From: Herbaspirillum robiniae
GTDB taxonomy: Bacteria > Pseudomonadota > Gammaproteobacteria > Burkholderiales > Burkholderiaceae_D
Length of the DNA: 64,000 nucleotides
NCBI RefSeq assembly: GCF_002213415.1
Contig: NZ_NJGU01000002.1
Location: 62,001 to 126,000 of the forward strand
Reading direction: 5' to 3'
The notes under the pieces were generated by a model. That model did not search any database and had not been told where the DNA came from. It saw only the letters and a program-made list of their open reading frames with translations. The translations under genes were made by a program, and so were the position numbers. Positions 17,298-29,400 of the stretch are shown here, one piece after another (within the stretch, counting starts at the first letter, position 1; each line of letters starts with the position of its first letter).

Positions 17298-17343
17298 GAC
17301 GGCGCACGCTTGTCGGGACTGCGGTTTGTCATCAAACTTTCAT
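17298..17343 (-). promoter_or_regulatory. Composite Pho-box-like/ECF promoter candidate 2 upstream of tpsB
   Basis: TTGTCAT-CAAA-CTTTCAT (17326-17343, plus strand) is followed on the minus strand by a 24-bp gap and CGTC (17301-17298). Within the gap GCAGTC stands 15 bp before CGTC, exactly as in the tpsA copy. It lies between the tpsA terminator hairpin and tpsB. Confidence 0.6.
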
Positions 17344-17368
17344 AAAAAGCCACTCCTGAAACAACAAT

Positions 17369-17405
17369 CCCTGCGAAAAGGAGGCTATGCCTCCTCTTCG
17401 CAGGG
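17369..17405 (-). terminator. Long hairpin after tpsA, likely terminator
   Basis: Nine base pairs (CCCTGCGAA/TTCGCAGGG) enclose a second 6-bp stem (GGAGGC/GCCTCC) with a 2-by-2 internal loop and a 3-base terminal loop. On the minus strand it is followed by an imperfect T-rich tract (GGATTGTTGTTT). It lies 69 bp after the tpsA stop and before the two tpsB promoter candidates. Confidence 0.65.
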
Positions 17406-17473
17406 AAAACGGGGCACCCGCACGCCCCTGCTGCCGGCCCGCGATCGGCCGGCAGCATCAATGCATCAAGGCC

Positions 17474-20400
17474 TCAGCGCGTCAGCGCCCGGCGCTCGGC
17501 GGGCGACAGCGCCTGCATCTGCGACGCGCCAAGCTCCCCCGCGCCAAGCACCTGCACAACGCCGTCAGGCTTGTAGCCGGACGTGGTGATATTGGCCGGC
17601 GCCTGCGCGCCCTGGTCGCCAAAGCCCAGCACCCGCACCGTAAACACCGACGGCAAGTTCTGCCTTGCCGCAGCGCGATCGCGCGCCATGGCATCCTGCG
17701 CGGCCACCGCCGCCGAGCTGGAGGCAGCGCTGGCATTGGTCAATGCGCCCACGTTCACCGCCGCCACTGCTGGTAGTCCGGAAGACTTGCCTTGCACCTG
17801 GATGTTGGCCGCGTTCATCACTTGCAACGCCGACACGTTGACGTTGCCGGAGACACGGATGCCCGCTTCGCCGGCGTCGATGGTGCCCAATGGCGCGATC
17901 AGGTCAACGTCGCCGGGCGCGGCCTCGGGAATCGGCGCCAACGTTGCGATGCCCGCTCCCGAACTGGGTGTCGCCGGCGCCAGCGTCACATTGCCCCACT
18001 GGTCGTATACGCGCTTGGGCGGGGTATAGATTTGCGTGGTCTTGGAACCGCGACCGGCGTTGATATCGCCCTGCTCGGTCCAGGCGAAGATATCGCCGCC
18101 GAAGGTGGTCATGATGCGGGACAGGCCAAGCAACAGGCTGCGCTCGCTGAACAGCTGGATGTCGCCCTGCCCCTGGGTGATCAGGCCGGCTGTCGATGCC
18201 GGAACCGGCCCTTGTACGCCCACCACGATCTGGCCGCCGGGCGCCAGCATCTGGATGTCGCCGCCGAAGTTGGTATGCACCCCGGCATCACCGAAGAGGG
18301 TGATGTCGCCGCGCCGGCTGATGACCGCGCCGTCGGCGGCGTTGTCCGGGAACAGCGTGGCAATCATGTTGCGCCCCCGCAGGTAGGACGCGAAGCGTTG
18401 GCTGTCAGGATTGGTATATTCGCGGCCGCCTTCGCGCAATTCGCTGTAATAGACGCCGCGCAGGAAAGCGCGCTGCTGTTCGGGTGCGAGGCTCTTGAAG
18501 TAAGCCACGGCATCCGCCCCCTTGCCCGTATAGCCCAGGCGCGCCAACAACCATGCTTCCAGCTCGGCGTTGTAGGTCTTGACTACCTTGCCCGGCTGGC
18601 TGGCCAGCGCCAAGGACTTGTCGGCCTGGTTGGCCGGGTTCAGGTACAAGTCGGTGATGGCGCCAAAGTTCACGCCGTTGGCCATGCCGGCCATGACGGC
18701 GATATCGGCGCCCGGCCGCGTATCGCCCGGCACAATGCCGCCCAGGCTTACCAGGCTGGCCTTGTTTTCCTGGCGCACGTCGCGTCCGGCATTGACTTCC
18801 AGCGTGCCGGGACCGGCCACCTTGAGGTCGGCGTAGATGATGTCGCCGCCGGCTTGCACCAGCGAGATGTCATCAACGTTGTTGTGCACGAACAGGCCCT
18901 GGGCATTGACGATGTCGCCGCCGGCCAGGATCCGCGCCGGCAGCGCCGCGCGATACCAGGTCAGCACCCTGCGTCCGCTCTGGGTGGGGTTGAAGGTCTG
19001 CACCACGCCGGTCGTCAGGCCCACAATATCGCCTGAACTGGCGTAGAACAGCGCCGCGGCATGATCACCGGCGTGCCTCGGGCTACCGGTAGCAGTATCC
19101 GGGCCGAACGCGAACAGCGGGAATGGATCCGTCTGCATCGTATTGACCGGATCGGAAGAATTACTCGAGGCCGTCCCCTCCGCGCTCATGTTGGTCACGC
19201 CGACGCTGGCGCCGACGAAGGCAGGTCGGCGGGGGCTGGGCAGAGCGACGTCGGCATTGGACATGCTGATGGCGTAATTGCCGCCATAGATCCCGGTTCC
19301 CGCCAGCATTTCCAGCCTGCCCTGCTCGGAGGGGGCCAGCAACAACTGGCCGATGGTGTCGTTGCTGCGAGCGCTGCCGGCAACGCTGTAGCCGTAGTAG
19401 ATGCTGCCGCTGGCGGCGGTCGCCCTCAGGATCGACGGATAGACCGCCACCAGGTCTGCATGGTTGGAGTTGCCGGCCAACGAGCTGGCGCGGCCATTGA
19501 CGGCCTGCATCCCCGGCACCAGGTTGCCGCCGGCCGTCAACAGGTTGATGGCCGTCGCCTGCGTCCACAAGGAAAAACCGCTCTTGCCGCCGCCTTCGTA
19601 CTGGACGCCGTCGAGGGAGAACGGCGTCGAGTTCTGGATGAAGGCGCGTCCAGCATCACCGGCGTCGGCGATCACCAGGTCGCGTCGCGTGTTCACGTTC
19701 ACGGCGGAGTCTCCCGGCATCAGGGTGATGCCGTTTGCCGCATAGGCAAGGGTACTGACGAATGGATTGACGGCCCTGACTTCGCCCGCATCCATATTGA
19801 TGCCAGGCAAGAAGGCCGCCAACGTACGGTAGACTTCACGGACATCTCCGATGCTGCCCGCCTCCACCAGGCTGGCGCCGCGCAAGTTGATGACCGCGCC
19901 TGCCAGGTCCGGGTTCTGGATACTGTTGCCGCCCACCCCGTTTTGCAGGGCCGCTGCGTTGGGATTGACGTTGCCGGCCACGCGCATATGCAAATCGCCG
20001 CCCCCGGTCAAGATCATGGTGCCCGCGCTGGTGACGCGTCCGGTAGCGCCCACGGCGGTCACCAGCGCATCGCTGCGCGCCACGGTGTCATTGCCGCGTC
20101 CATTGATGACGCCGGCATCGCCGCCCGCGCTCAGGTTCAGATTGCCCCCGCCCAGGGTGCCCAGGCCGGTGAAACCGGCGACATAGGGCTTGCCGTTTGG
20201 ATCGGCGGGGTCAGCCGTCCACACGTAGTTGCCGAAGTTGATCCACCACGCGCTGGGGACGGCATCGGCGCCGCCGATGGAACCGCTGCCCTGGCGCCAG
20301 AGCCAGTTGCCCACGCCGGCGCTGGCCCACTGCTTGCGCTGGCTTGCCATGGCTTCGCCCCAGACGTCGCCGGTGATATCGCGCCCGGCGCTCACGCTCA

Positions 20401-23400
20401 GGTTGCCGCCCAGCTCCGGATACCAGGCCTGGTAAGTTGCCAGTGCGGCGCTCAGCCCCGGGTCAGACAAACCGGGAACGCTGCCACCGCTGGTGCCGCG
20501 CGCCAGCTGGAAGGCGTCGGCGCCGGCGCCGTTGAGTACCGGCGCGGACTGCGTGCCTGCGGTGTAAACCCCGAACGGCGTACGCATGTTGATGTCGCGC
20601 GCGGCGTTGATGCCGATGTCCCCGGTACCAGTCCGCAACACCGAGAACAGCGGCGAGTAGATGCCGGTGGTGATGACGTCCCGTACCGGACTGATGACGA
20701 CGATGCAGTAGTTCGGCGCCCAGTCGCAGTAGCCGGCTTCCCACATGAACGGCTCGACCGGTTTGCCCGCATAGGAAGAATCGGCAAAGAGATCGTTGGC
20801 CCCATCCAGGGTCCACGTGGCGCTGATACGCTTCGGATCGATGGCGCAATTGATGGTGTTGCGGGCGCAGTCGAGTCTGTTGGACCAGGTGTCGTCGATC
20901 AGCGTACCCGGAACCATGCCGTAGGTATTTCCCGCGGACCAGACATATCCGCTGCCGCCAGGCAATACGTCGGTACGCTTCACGAAGTGCGCGTCGGCCA
21001 GCACCACCGAGCCCTCGGCGCCCGGCGTCGTGGCGCGGCGATCGCTCGCCCCCAGGTCGGCGCCGGCGGTGAACTGCATGCTCCAACTGGTGCTGCCGCG
21101 CGGCAGCATCGGCGCCACGGCCCAGTTGCGACCCTGGATGCCGTTGTCGTCCGGGCGCAGGTCGACCGGTGCGTCGTTGATCAACTGGATTTTCGTCAAC
21201 CCCGGAATGACAGCGCCGCGCTGGAGCGCTGCGGTCGCGGCCATCACCATTTCGGTGGGCAGCGCCACGCCCTTGGGCCAGGTCATGGCCGCGACGTCGA
21301 TATTGTTGCGCAGGCGCGTTCCGGCATCGAGTTTCATCCCCGGCGTCAGCGAAATCGCGGTCGCGGGAATGGTGCCCTTGGCCACCGCCAGGCTGTTGTC
21401 GGCGTTGTAGACATTGGCCGACACCACCACGCCGGCCGCCAGTTCATAGTTGCCGGCCAACACGACACGCGCCGGCAATACGGTGCCTGACGGCAAGGTC
21501 ATCGCATTGACGTCGATGGCGTAGTTGAGGGTCGCGCCGCTGGGGAACACGGTGCCGACATCAAGCGTGACCAGGCCATCCCGTGGCACGATGATGTCAC
21601 CGCCGAAGGTGCTGCTGCGTGCGGTATTGCCGGAATTGATTTCAGTGAGATACCAGCCGTGTTCGTCGGGCGTCGTCGGCGGCGGCGCAAAGCCGTCGTT
21701 GATGCTGCCATAGATGTTCAGGTTGCCCTTGGCGCGCAACACCAGCACCCCGGATTCGCCGAAACCGCGCATGGCGTTCACGCTCGGATCAGACTGTGGT
21801 CCATAGCGATAGTTGGAGAGATCGATGTCGCCCAGTACTGTCAGGTCACCCGACGGATTGAGCGCCGCGTTGCTGACGATCTCCACACCCGGACGCAGGT
21901 GATAGTTGCCCAGGCCCGCGAGGCGCGTGCGCAGGCCGGCATTGGCCAGCGCGGCGTTGATGTAAGTGCGGCTGTGGCCATCGATCGTGTCCAGATAGGC
22001 CTGGGTTACGAGTTGGGAGGTGCGGCCATTGGCATCTGCCGGTGCAGCTGCGGCGTCATCATAGGTGCGGAACGCATTGACCGCGATGAACCGGGCGCCG
22101 CTGATGGCAGGTGTTCCGGCCACATTGACCGCGACATCGTCGGCGCCGACCCGGGCAGCGTTCAGGCTCAGGCTGCCGCGCGCAATACCGTCATAGTTGG
22201 CGGCGGCGGCGCCGTTGCGCAAGTCGATGCCCGCGCCGGCGGCCACATTCAGGCTGCCGCTGACCGACGTCAGGTCAATCACGGCGCGGTTGGCCGCGTC
22301 GATGACCGCGCCATAACTGTCCACGCGCAGGCCGCTGCCGTGAGCGTCGAGAATACCGTTGAGATTCAGGTTGTCGCGCGCGGCCAGGCGAATGCTGCCG
22401 ACCTGGAACCCGCTGGCATCGATGCGGCCGTTGACGTTGAGGCTACCGCCGTCGACCGCCACTTCCACGGTACGCGCCTTGAGTTCGTCGCCGATGGTGA
22501 GATCGCCCTGCTTGATCTGGAAACGACGCGCGCCGAACACGCCGCCATCGGACAGCCTGGCGTTCAGCCCCGCGAAGTCCACCACTGTTTGCGCCCGCGC
22601 GGTGAACTCCGCCGCATCGAACGGAACCAGCGTACCGCCGGCGTCATATTGCCCGGAGGACGAGCCTTTCAATGCGCCAAGCAGCTGGATCGCGCCGGCT
22701 CCGGCGCCCAGTGCTACGGCCTCGATCGTGCCGCCGGCGTTGTTGACGGCCGAGACGTCAATGATTGAGCCGCCGGCCTGCACAATATTGCCGGCGGTGC
22801 TGCGCAAGGCGAGGTCGCCGCCCTGGCTGTAGCGTGTCTGCTCGAAGAAGCCGATGGCGCGGCCGGCCAGGTCGATCCTGGCGGCGTCGCCCAGCGTGAT
22901 GTTGTTCTCAGCGCTGACGGTGAAGCGGCCCGTGGGCAAAGCCACCTTGGTGTCGATCGTGACATTGCGACCGGCAAGTTGCCACTCTGCGCCCAATGCA
23001 TTGCTGGTGGCGCTGGTGGCTGGCCCTTGCGCGAGGATATCGCCGCCCGCTTTCACGCGCATGACGGCGCCGGCGTCGGCGGTAATCAGCGGCGTGTTGA
23101 AGGCAAGATTGCCGCCGCTGTAGGCATAACCGGTCGCGGCGTCGTAGGCCCCCTGATACTGGTACACCGAGAGCGAACCGCTGTTGTTGGCCACCACCCG
23201 GTCGGCTGCATTGAAAGCAACGTTGGAGAAGCCGAGGATCTGGCGATTGGAGGCAACGTTGGACAAAGGCTGCGTGTTGGTCGCGTAACCCAGCACAATG
23301 CGGTCCGCGTTCAATGCCAGCGCGCCGTCGCCCAGCCTGTCAGCCATGGCCGCGCCTGCCGCGGGTTGGGAGGCGTTGGAAGTCGGTCCTACGCTGCTGG

Positions 23401-26400
23401 TGGTCGGCACCGTGCCGGTCCAGACGATCTCTTTCGCGTTGATACTTGCCCGTTCGCCCGTGGCCCCGTAGCCATAGATGGCCGGCGCGCTGAAAGCCAG
23501 GCGCTGCAGCGATGCCGCGCCGGTGCTGTCGCTGCCGGTGTCGAAGCTGAAGTTCCCGTAGAGGTTGACGGAATCGCGCACATTGAAGAACAGGTTTTCA
23601 ACCGCCGGCACGGCGGCGCTGCGTTCGCCACCCAGCAAGCGGTTCAGCACCGCCTGGTTCATCGACAGTCCGGCGGGCAAGGCATTGCTGGCGCGGGCGC
23701 TGTCCAGCGCGGCGGCATCGCCCATGTTCAGCGAGGATACGGCCAGCACCACATTGCGTGCGCCGAGACGGGCATTGTCTTGCACCGCGACGCCGCCGCT
23801 GGTGGCCAGCGCGATCGTGCCTTCGCCGGCCAGGCGGGTCGCGCCGACGCAGGGCGCCAGCGTGCACGTCCCAATGTCGATATTGGCGCTGTTGCCGCCG
23901 CTGGGTAACAGATTGACCCAGCCGTTGGACACGCCCAGCACGCCCCCGGAAACCGAACGGAAGATGACGCCGGAACTGGAGTCATAGGCGACCGCTCCGC
24001 GCCCGATGGTATCGATCGATGCGCCTTGTTCGACCACGATATCGCCGGTGGCCAGCAAGAACACCTCCGGCGCGCGCAAAACGGCGCCGTCACGCAGGGC
24101 CACATGTCCCGCCAGGGGCGTGAATGACGCGAAGTTATCGCCGTGCGACAACGACAACTGGCCGCCGATCACCATACGCGAAGCGCCGATGGCATTGAGG
24201 TCGTCCGCATACACGGCGTTATTGGGCGCGCCTGAGGCCATGCCCGCAGGTCCCAGAATCTGGAGATTGCCGCCGGTGACAAACAGGGAGCCGCCGAAGG
24301 CGTCGCTGCCGCCGCGTTCGAATCGTGTGCTGCCCTCGAACCGGAACAGCGGTTGGCCTGCCTGCGGAGCAGCGCGCCCCACGTCCAGCACCAGGTCATG
24401 CGCGTCGGCGGCAAGCTGGCCGCGCACGCCGCCACGACGCGCGGCATCGGCGCGGACGAAGGCGTCGTAGCCGGTTTCGTTGTAGCTGGAAAGCTGGCGC
24501 ACCGTCGCGCCCGGCGTCACCACGATCTGGTTGGGCAGCGATGCGCGCACGGAGGTATTGACCACGCCGAGGTAACCCGCGCCGACATACGAACCGGTAC
24601 CGGTGGCAATCGACGTCGTGCCGGGCTGGGCCTGCTTGCCGATTTCGACACGGTAGGCGCCGGGCAGCATGGCGAAAGTCGAGGGCAGCAACGTGTAGGT
24701 GCCGGCCTTGAGCTCACCCACATCTTGCTGCAAAGTGATCTGCTGCCCTGCCAAGGGAGCGCCGGCGCCTGGGTCGGCGCTTACGGGCGCATATTGCATG
24801 GTGCTCGACGGCACGATGGCATAGACGGCATTGCCGCTGGCGCTGATGCTATTGGTGGGATTGCCGCTGACCAGGGGCGTGCGCAGGATGTCGACTGAAC
24901 CGCCGCGCCCGGTGACGAACCCGGCGCCGGTCAGCGTGCCGCCGCCGGACAGGTCGATCAGGGCGCCCGCCTCGCCGATGACGCTGTTGGCGGAAAAGAT
25001 GACCTTGCTGGTGCCCAGCGACTTGAACTGCACCGCCTCCCCATTGAGCTTGTAGGTCAGGCCGTCGGTGGTGCCGCCGTAAGGCAAAAGCAGTCCGGCA
25101 GCGCTGACGGAGGAGATGCTGCCAGGCAGCAGTTGTACCTGGCCGGTGAGCGTCGAGTTGAAATCCTGCTTGTTTATGCCCAGCATCAGCTGTCCCAGCG
25201 GAGCGCGAACGATGCCGCCTTGCAGCACGCGGTTGCCGCCCAGGCCCAGTGCGCCGAAAACCGATGCCGGGGTGGCTGGCTCGATGTCCGCGTAGCGCCG
25301 GATGGCGAGCACGTCGCCGGCATCGTAGCCGGCCACGATCTGCGCGGCGGCTCCGCTGACCGGATAAACCTGTGCCGCAGTTATTGTCAGGTTCCCGGTG
25401 GACGCCAGTTCCGTGGTGGTCAAACCGGGCAGGCCCATCGCCGACCTGCCGCCCAGCAGCCGCAGGTCGCCCTTGCTGGTCACCGTGACATCGGCAAAGC
25501 CGCGGCGGTCCACCACGACGGCCGGGCCGCTCTCCTGCCGCAAATCGCCGTGCGCGCCGCCAAATCCGACCCGGTCGCGCACGTCCACGATGTCTCCTGT
25601 CACCTCCAGGCTGGCCGTGCTGTTGCGCTGAGAAGCGCCGCTGCGCCAGTTGACCGAGGCCATGAAGTCGTTCGTCAGCCCGCGCGGCGCCGTCGTGCTG
25701 CCCGACAGGGCGACATAGGACGAGGCCAGCTTTACCTGGCTGTTGGCGGCCGCCGATTCAGCCAGGTTGAAAGTGGCCGCCGTCACGCGCAGGCTTTGGC
25801 TGGTGTGCAGGTCGACATTGCCCTCGAAGCTGAGCAAGCCGTTAGCCAGCAGGGATACATTGTCGAAGCCGCCCGCCTCTATCTGGTTGACGCCAAGGCG
25901 AGCCACGCCGGCCTGCAGCGACGGCACCGTCTGCGCCAGTTGCGCCCCGGCGGCCAGCCCGCTGCCTGTGTTGTTTTGGGTGAGGAAGAATTCGCGCTGA
26001 TTGAACGCGCCCGGCGCGAATGGTCCCACCGACAGCACCGGCGATTCCAGGGCTATGCTGAGCGTGCCGCCGGCCGCACCGATGCCACCCGAACGGGCGG
26101 TCATGGCGCCGTCGAGGTAAAGGCTGTGCATCGACTTGAGCGCGATGTTGCCGCCATTGGAGGCGACGTCTACGGTCTGCGTACCCAAGCCGGTCCGGTA
26201 ATCGAAGCTGGCCGCGGCGCCGGAGGCATCGAGCAGCGCGCCGGGGCGAACCACGATGGCGATATAAGGTGCGCGCGTGGTGCCGGTTTTGTCCCAGTCG
26301 TTGACGCCCCCGATGGCGATACTGCCCCCGTTGCCGACTGCGCCATAGCGACGGCCATCGGCGGCGGTGAAGCTGACTGCGCGCGCGGCCGCATCCAGCA

Positions 26401-29400
26401 CGGCGCTTTCGCCGATCCAGATGGCGTGCCTGCGGTCCACGCCGGTAGCGTCGCGGTTGGGCTGCGTAAGATCATCGGCCAGGTCGATCGAGATGTTGCC
26501 GCCCCAGGCGTTCAGTCGTCCCTGGACCTCGATGTTGCCCGAAGCACCGCCCACAAGGCTGATCGAACGTCCCGGGTCAACCGTCACCACGGCATTGTTG
26601 CCGATGCGGATATCCTCGCCTTGCAGCAGGCGCTGCGAACGCAGGATCAGGTCGGCGCCACCGCGCTGGGTGAAGGTCTGCCTGGCTTCATCATTGATGT
26701 ACAGAGACGGCGTCCACATGCCCAGGATAGGCGAGCCCTGCGTGATGCCCTCAACGCGCAGCACCGGCATGGCGACCTCCAGGCGGGTGCCGTCTGCGAC
26801 AGCCAAGCCTCCGTGGGCATTGATGTCATAGAGCGAGAATCCACTCTGGAAACGCCCCACGTCCAGGTTCAGCAGATCGCTGGCCTGTGCGCCATCGCCG
26901 GTGTTGCTGATCACGATGCGCCCGCCGGTTTCCAGCTTGAGCGTACCGCCGCCACCCACACCGAATCCGCGCAGGGCCCCGGCCAGATGAAGCTTGCCGC
27001 CGCTGCCTGCCACGGTCATTGCATCCGCCGCCAGGCTGATGCTGCCGCCCTTGCCGGCCACCGCCTTGCCCTGCGCGTTGACCGTTGCGCCGCCGGAGAC
27101 GTCGATGCTGCTGCCGGACTGCAGCGTGACATCGCGTGTACTCTCAAGCTTCGCGCTGCCGCCGCCGACGAAGGCAGTGGTATTGGCTCCTGCAGCGTCG
27201 CCCGGTTGCTGACCGCGCAAATCGATGGCGACGCCTTCGCGTATGACAATGCCTGAGGAGGCCATGCCCGGCAGAACCGCAGGCCTCTGGAGCGGGTCGG
27301 ACGGGCTGAATACGTCGCTGATGAACAGGCTGCCGCTGCGGATCCGAATATCGGCGCCGAGCGTGACGCCTGGCGCGGTCATGGTCACGCTGCCGCCGTC
27401 GGCCAGCCGTATTGCACTCTCCACGGAGATCGATCCGCGCGTGCCCAGGTCCAGTCCGCCCAGCTGCTGCGCGTTGAGCCAGTTCGCGTCCAGCCATACG
27501 GTGCCGTTGCGAACGGCATCGAGCGCATCCCCAAGCGCAAGGCTGGAAGCGATCGTGTCGAACTCGCCAATGCGCACATTGGTGTTGAACAGGTTCGCGC
27601 GACCGAACGCATTGTATTGGCCCAGGGCAAGCGTGCCGGCGCGAGCGGCAGCCAGTTGCGACTGCTTGTAGCCGTCGTTGAGTGCAGCGGCGCGCGCCTT
27701 GCTTTGAGCCGGGCCATTGTAGACGCTGGCGTCGATGGCCCCCTCGATGACGGCGGTACCGGTGTTGAGCACAAGCGCGCCGGCGTCGCGTCCGATGGTA
27801 TAGCCATCCTGCAGCATGCGCTGCGGCGCGATCAACGGGTTGTAGTAGTACTCGGTCGTCTTGTCGCCCCAGCGCGTGTGGGCTACTTCAAAACCTCTGT
27901 AGACGCCACCATAAGACATGTTCGGCGTGGCCTGATCGGCGCTATACAAGCGTCCGTCGCTCCCCTTGAGCCAGGTCATGTTGAGCATGCCGGTCTGCAC
28001 GTTCAGCGATCCGCCCGCGATATTGATGGACGAGCCGGACTGCGTAATGACTTCGCGGCCGCCGAGTATGACGGTGCCGCCCTGCGCCGCCCATTCTCCG
28101 ATGCCGTGCGCCTGGTTGGCCAGGTATCCGCTGAGCTCCAGCAACCCGCCGCCGCTATACCAACGATCGGACTCATAGCCGCCGGTGCCGGCAGCAACGT
28201 AAATCAGTTTGCGGCTGTCAATCCATACATCGCTGTTGATCAGCTTTCCGGCATCACGTACCAGCGGTGCGTCGCGCAGTTCATTGCCCTGCACGTTGAC
28301 CTTGAGGTTATTGGAATCCATTGCCAGCCGTACCCCAACGGCTCCCGCCACATCAAGGCTGGCCCCGCTGCCGACCAGACTGCGTCCGCTTGCGGCGACC
28401 GCGATCTGCCCGCCGGTGGAGAGCGTCATCGATCCATTCTGGAATTCGACCTGACCGCCGCTGACGATTTCGATGCGTGACTGGTCGCGGCGATCAGAGA
28501 GCTTTGCCAGGTTGTCGAACGATCCGCTGGCCACCTGCTGACGCAGGATATCCTGCGCCGCCGATTCGGCGATCAATGCATCTCGCTGGCTGTTGAGCGC
28601 GGTGGATTTGCCGTCGTCGTCGATGACAATGCCCGTCACGGCGTTGGCGCCCAGTGTGACCTTGCCTGCGGCATCGCTGATCGCGTTGAGAAGGTGAATG
28701 GTGCCGCGCGCGGCGGCGGTGGTACTGCTCACGGCCACGCCGTTCTGCCTGACGTCACGACCGGCCAGCGTAATGTCGCCCTGGGCGGCGCTGATCAAAC
28801 CATCGTTGACCACCGTACCCGCCGTACTGCCCGGGTTGATCCGCGGCGCAACCTCATTTCCGCGCGTAGTCGAAAATGTGTTGGCGTCGGAAGCCAGGCC
28901 CTTGCGAATGATGAAGCTGTCGCCGGCGGCCAGTTGCGCCTGGCCCCTGGGCGTGATGATGCTGCCGGCGTTGTTGACCTCCGAACCCAGCAACAACACG
29001 TAGCCGCCGCCGCTGGTGACTGAAGTCGATTGCGCCGCCGACAGTTGAGCGCCGGCTTCCACGATCAGCTTGCCATTGGCATCGGTAAAGCTCGGTGTCG
29101 ACGCGTCGCTGCCGTAGATCCCATAGCGCGTGAATTGACTGTCGCTGATGTTGGCGGCCGCCACCACCAGGTTGCGCACGTCGACCTGGCTGGAGCCGGT
29201 GAAGATCACCCCATTGCGGTTGGCGATCATCACCGTGCCCGGCGCATTGATCTGGCCCTGAATCTGGCTGGGGCGCGCCAGCGGGTCGTTGACCCGGTTC
29301 AGTACCGCCCAGCCGGCTTGCTGGGCGAAATTGAGGATGGTGTTTTTGCCGACGTTGAAGGTTTCCCAGTTCAGGATGGCCTTGTCGGCCGTCTGCTGGA

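Noticed and set aside
17474..18500. Contact-dependent-inhibition toxin tip at the TpsA C-terminus
   Set aside because: No VENN or similar boundary motif, no toxin-like domain, and no small immunity gene follows; the C-terminus ends in a short conserved tail.
19061..27256. Long plus-strand frames (about 800 and 700 codons) opposite tpsA
   Set aside because: They show no start signals or domains and are explained by high GC and the repetitive codon pattern of tpsA.
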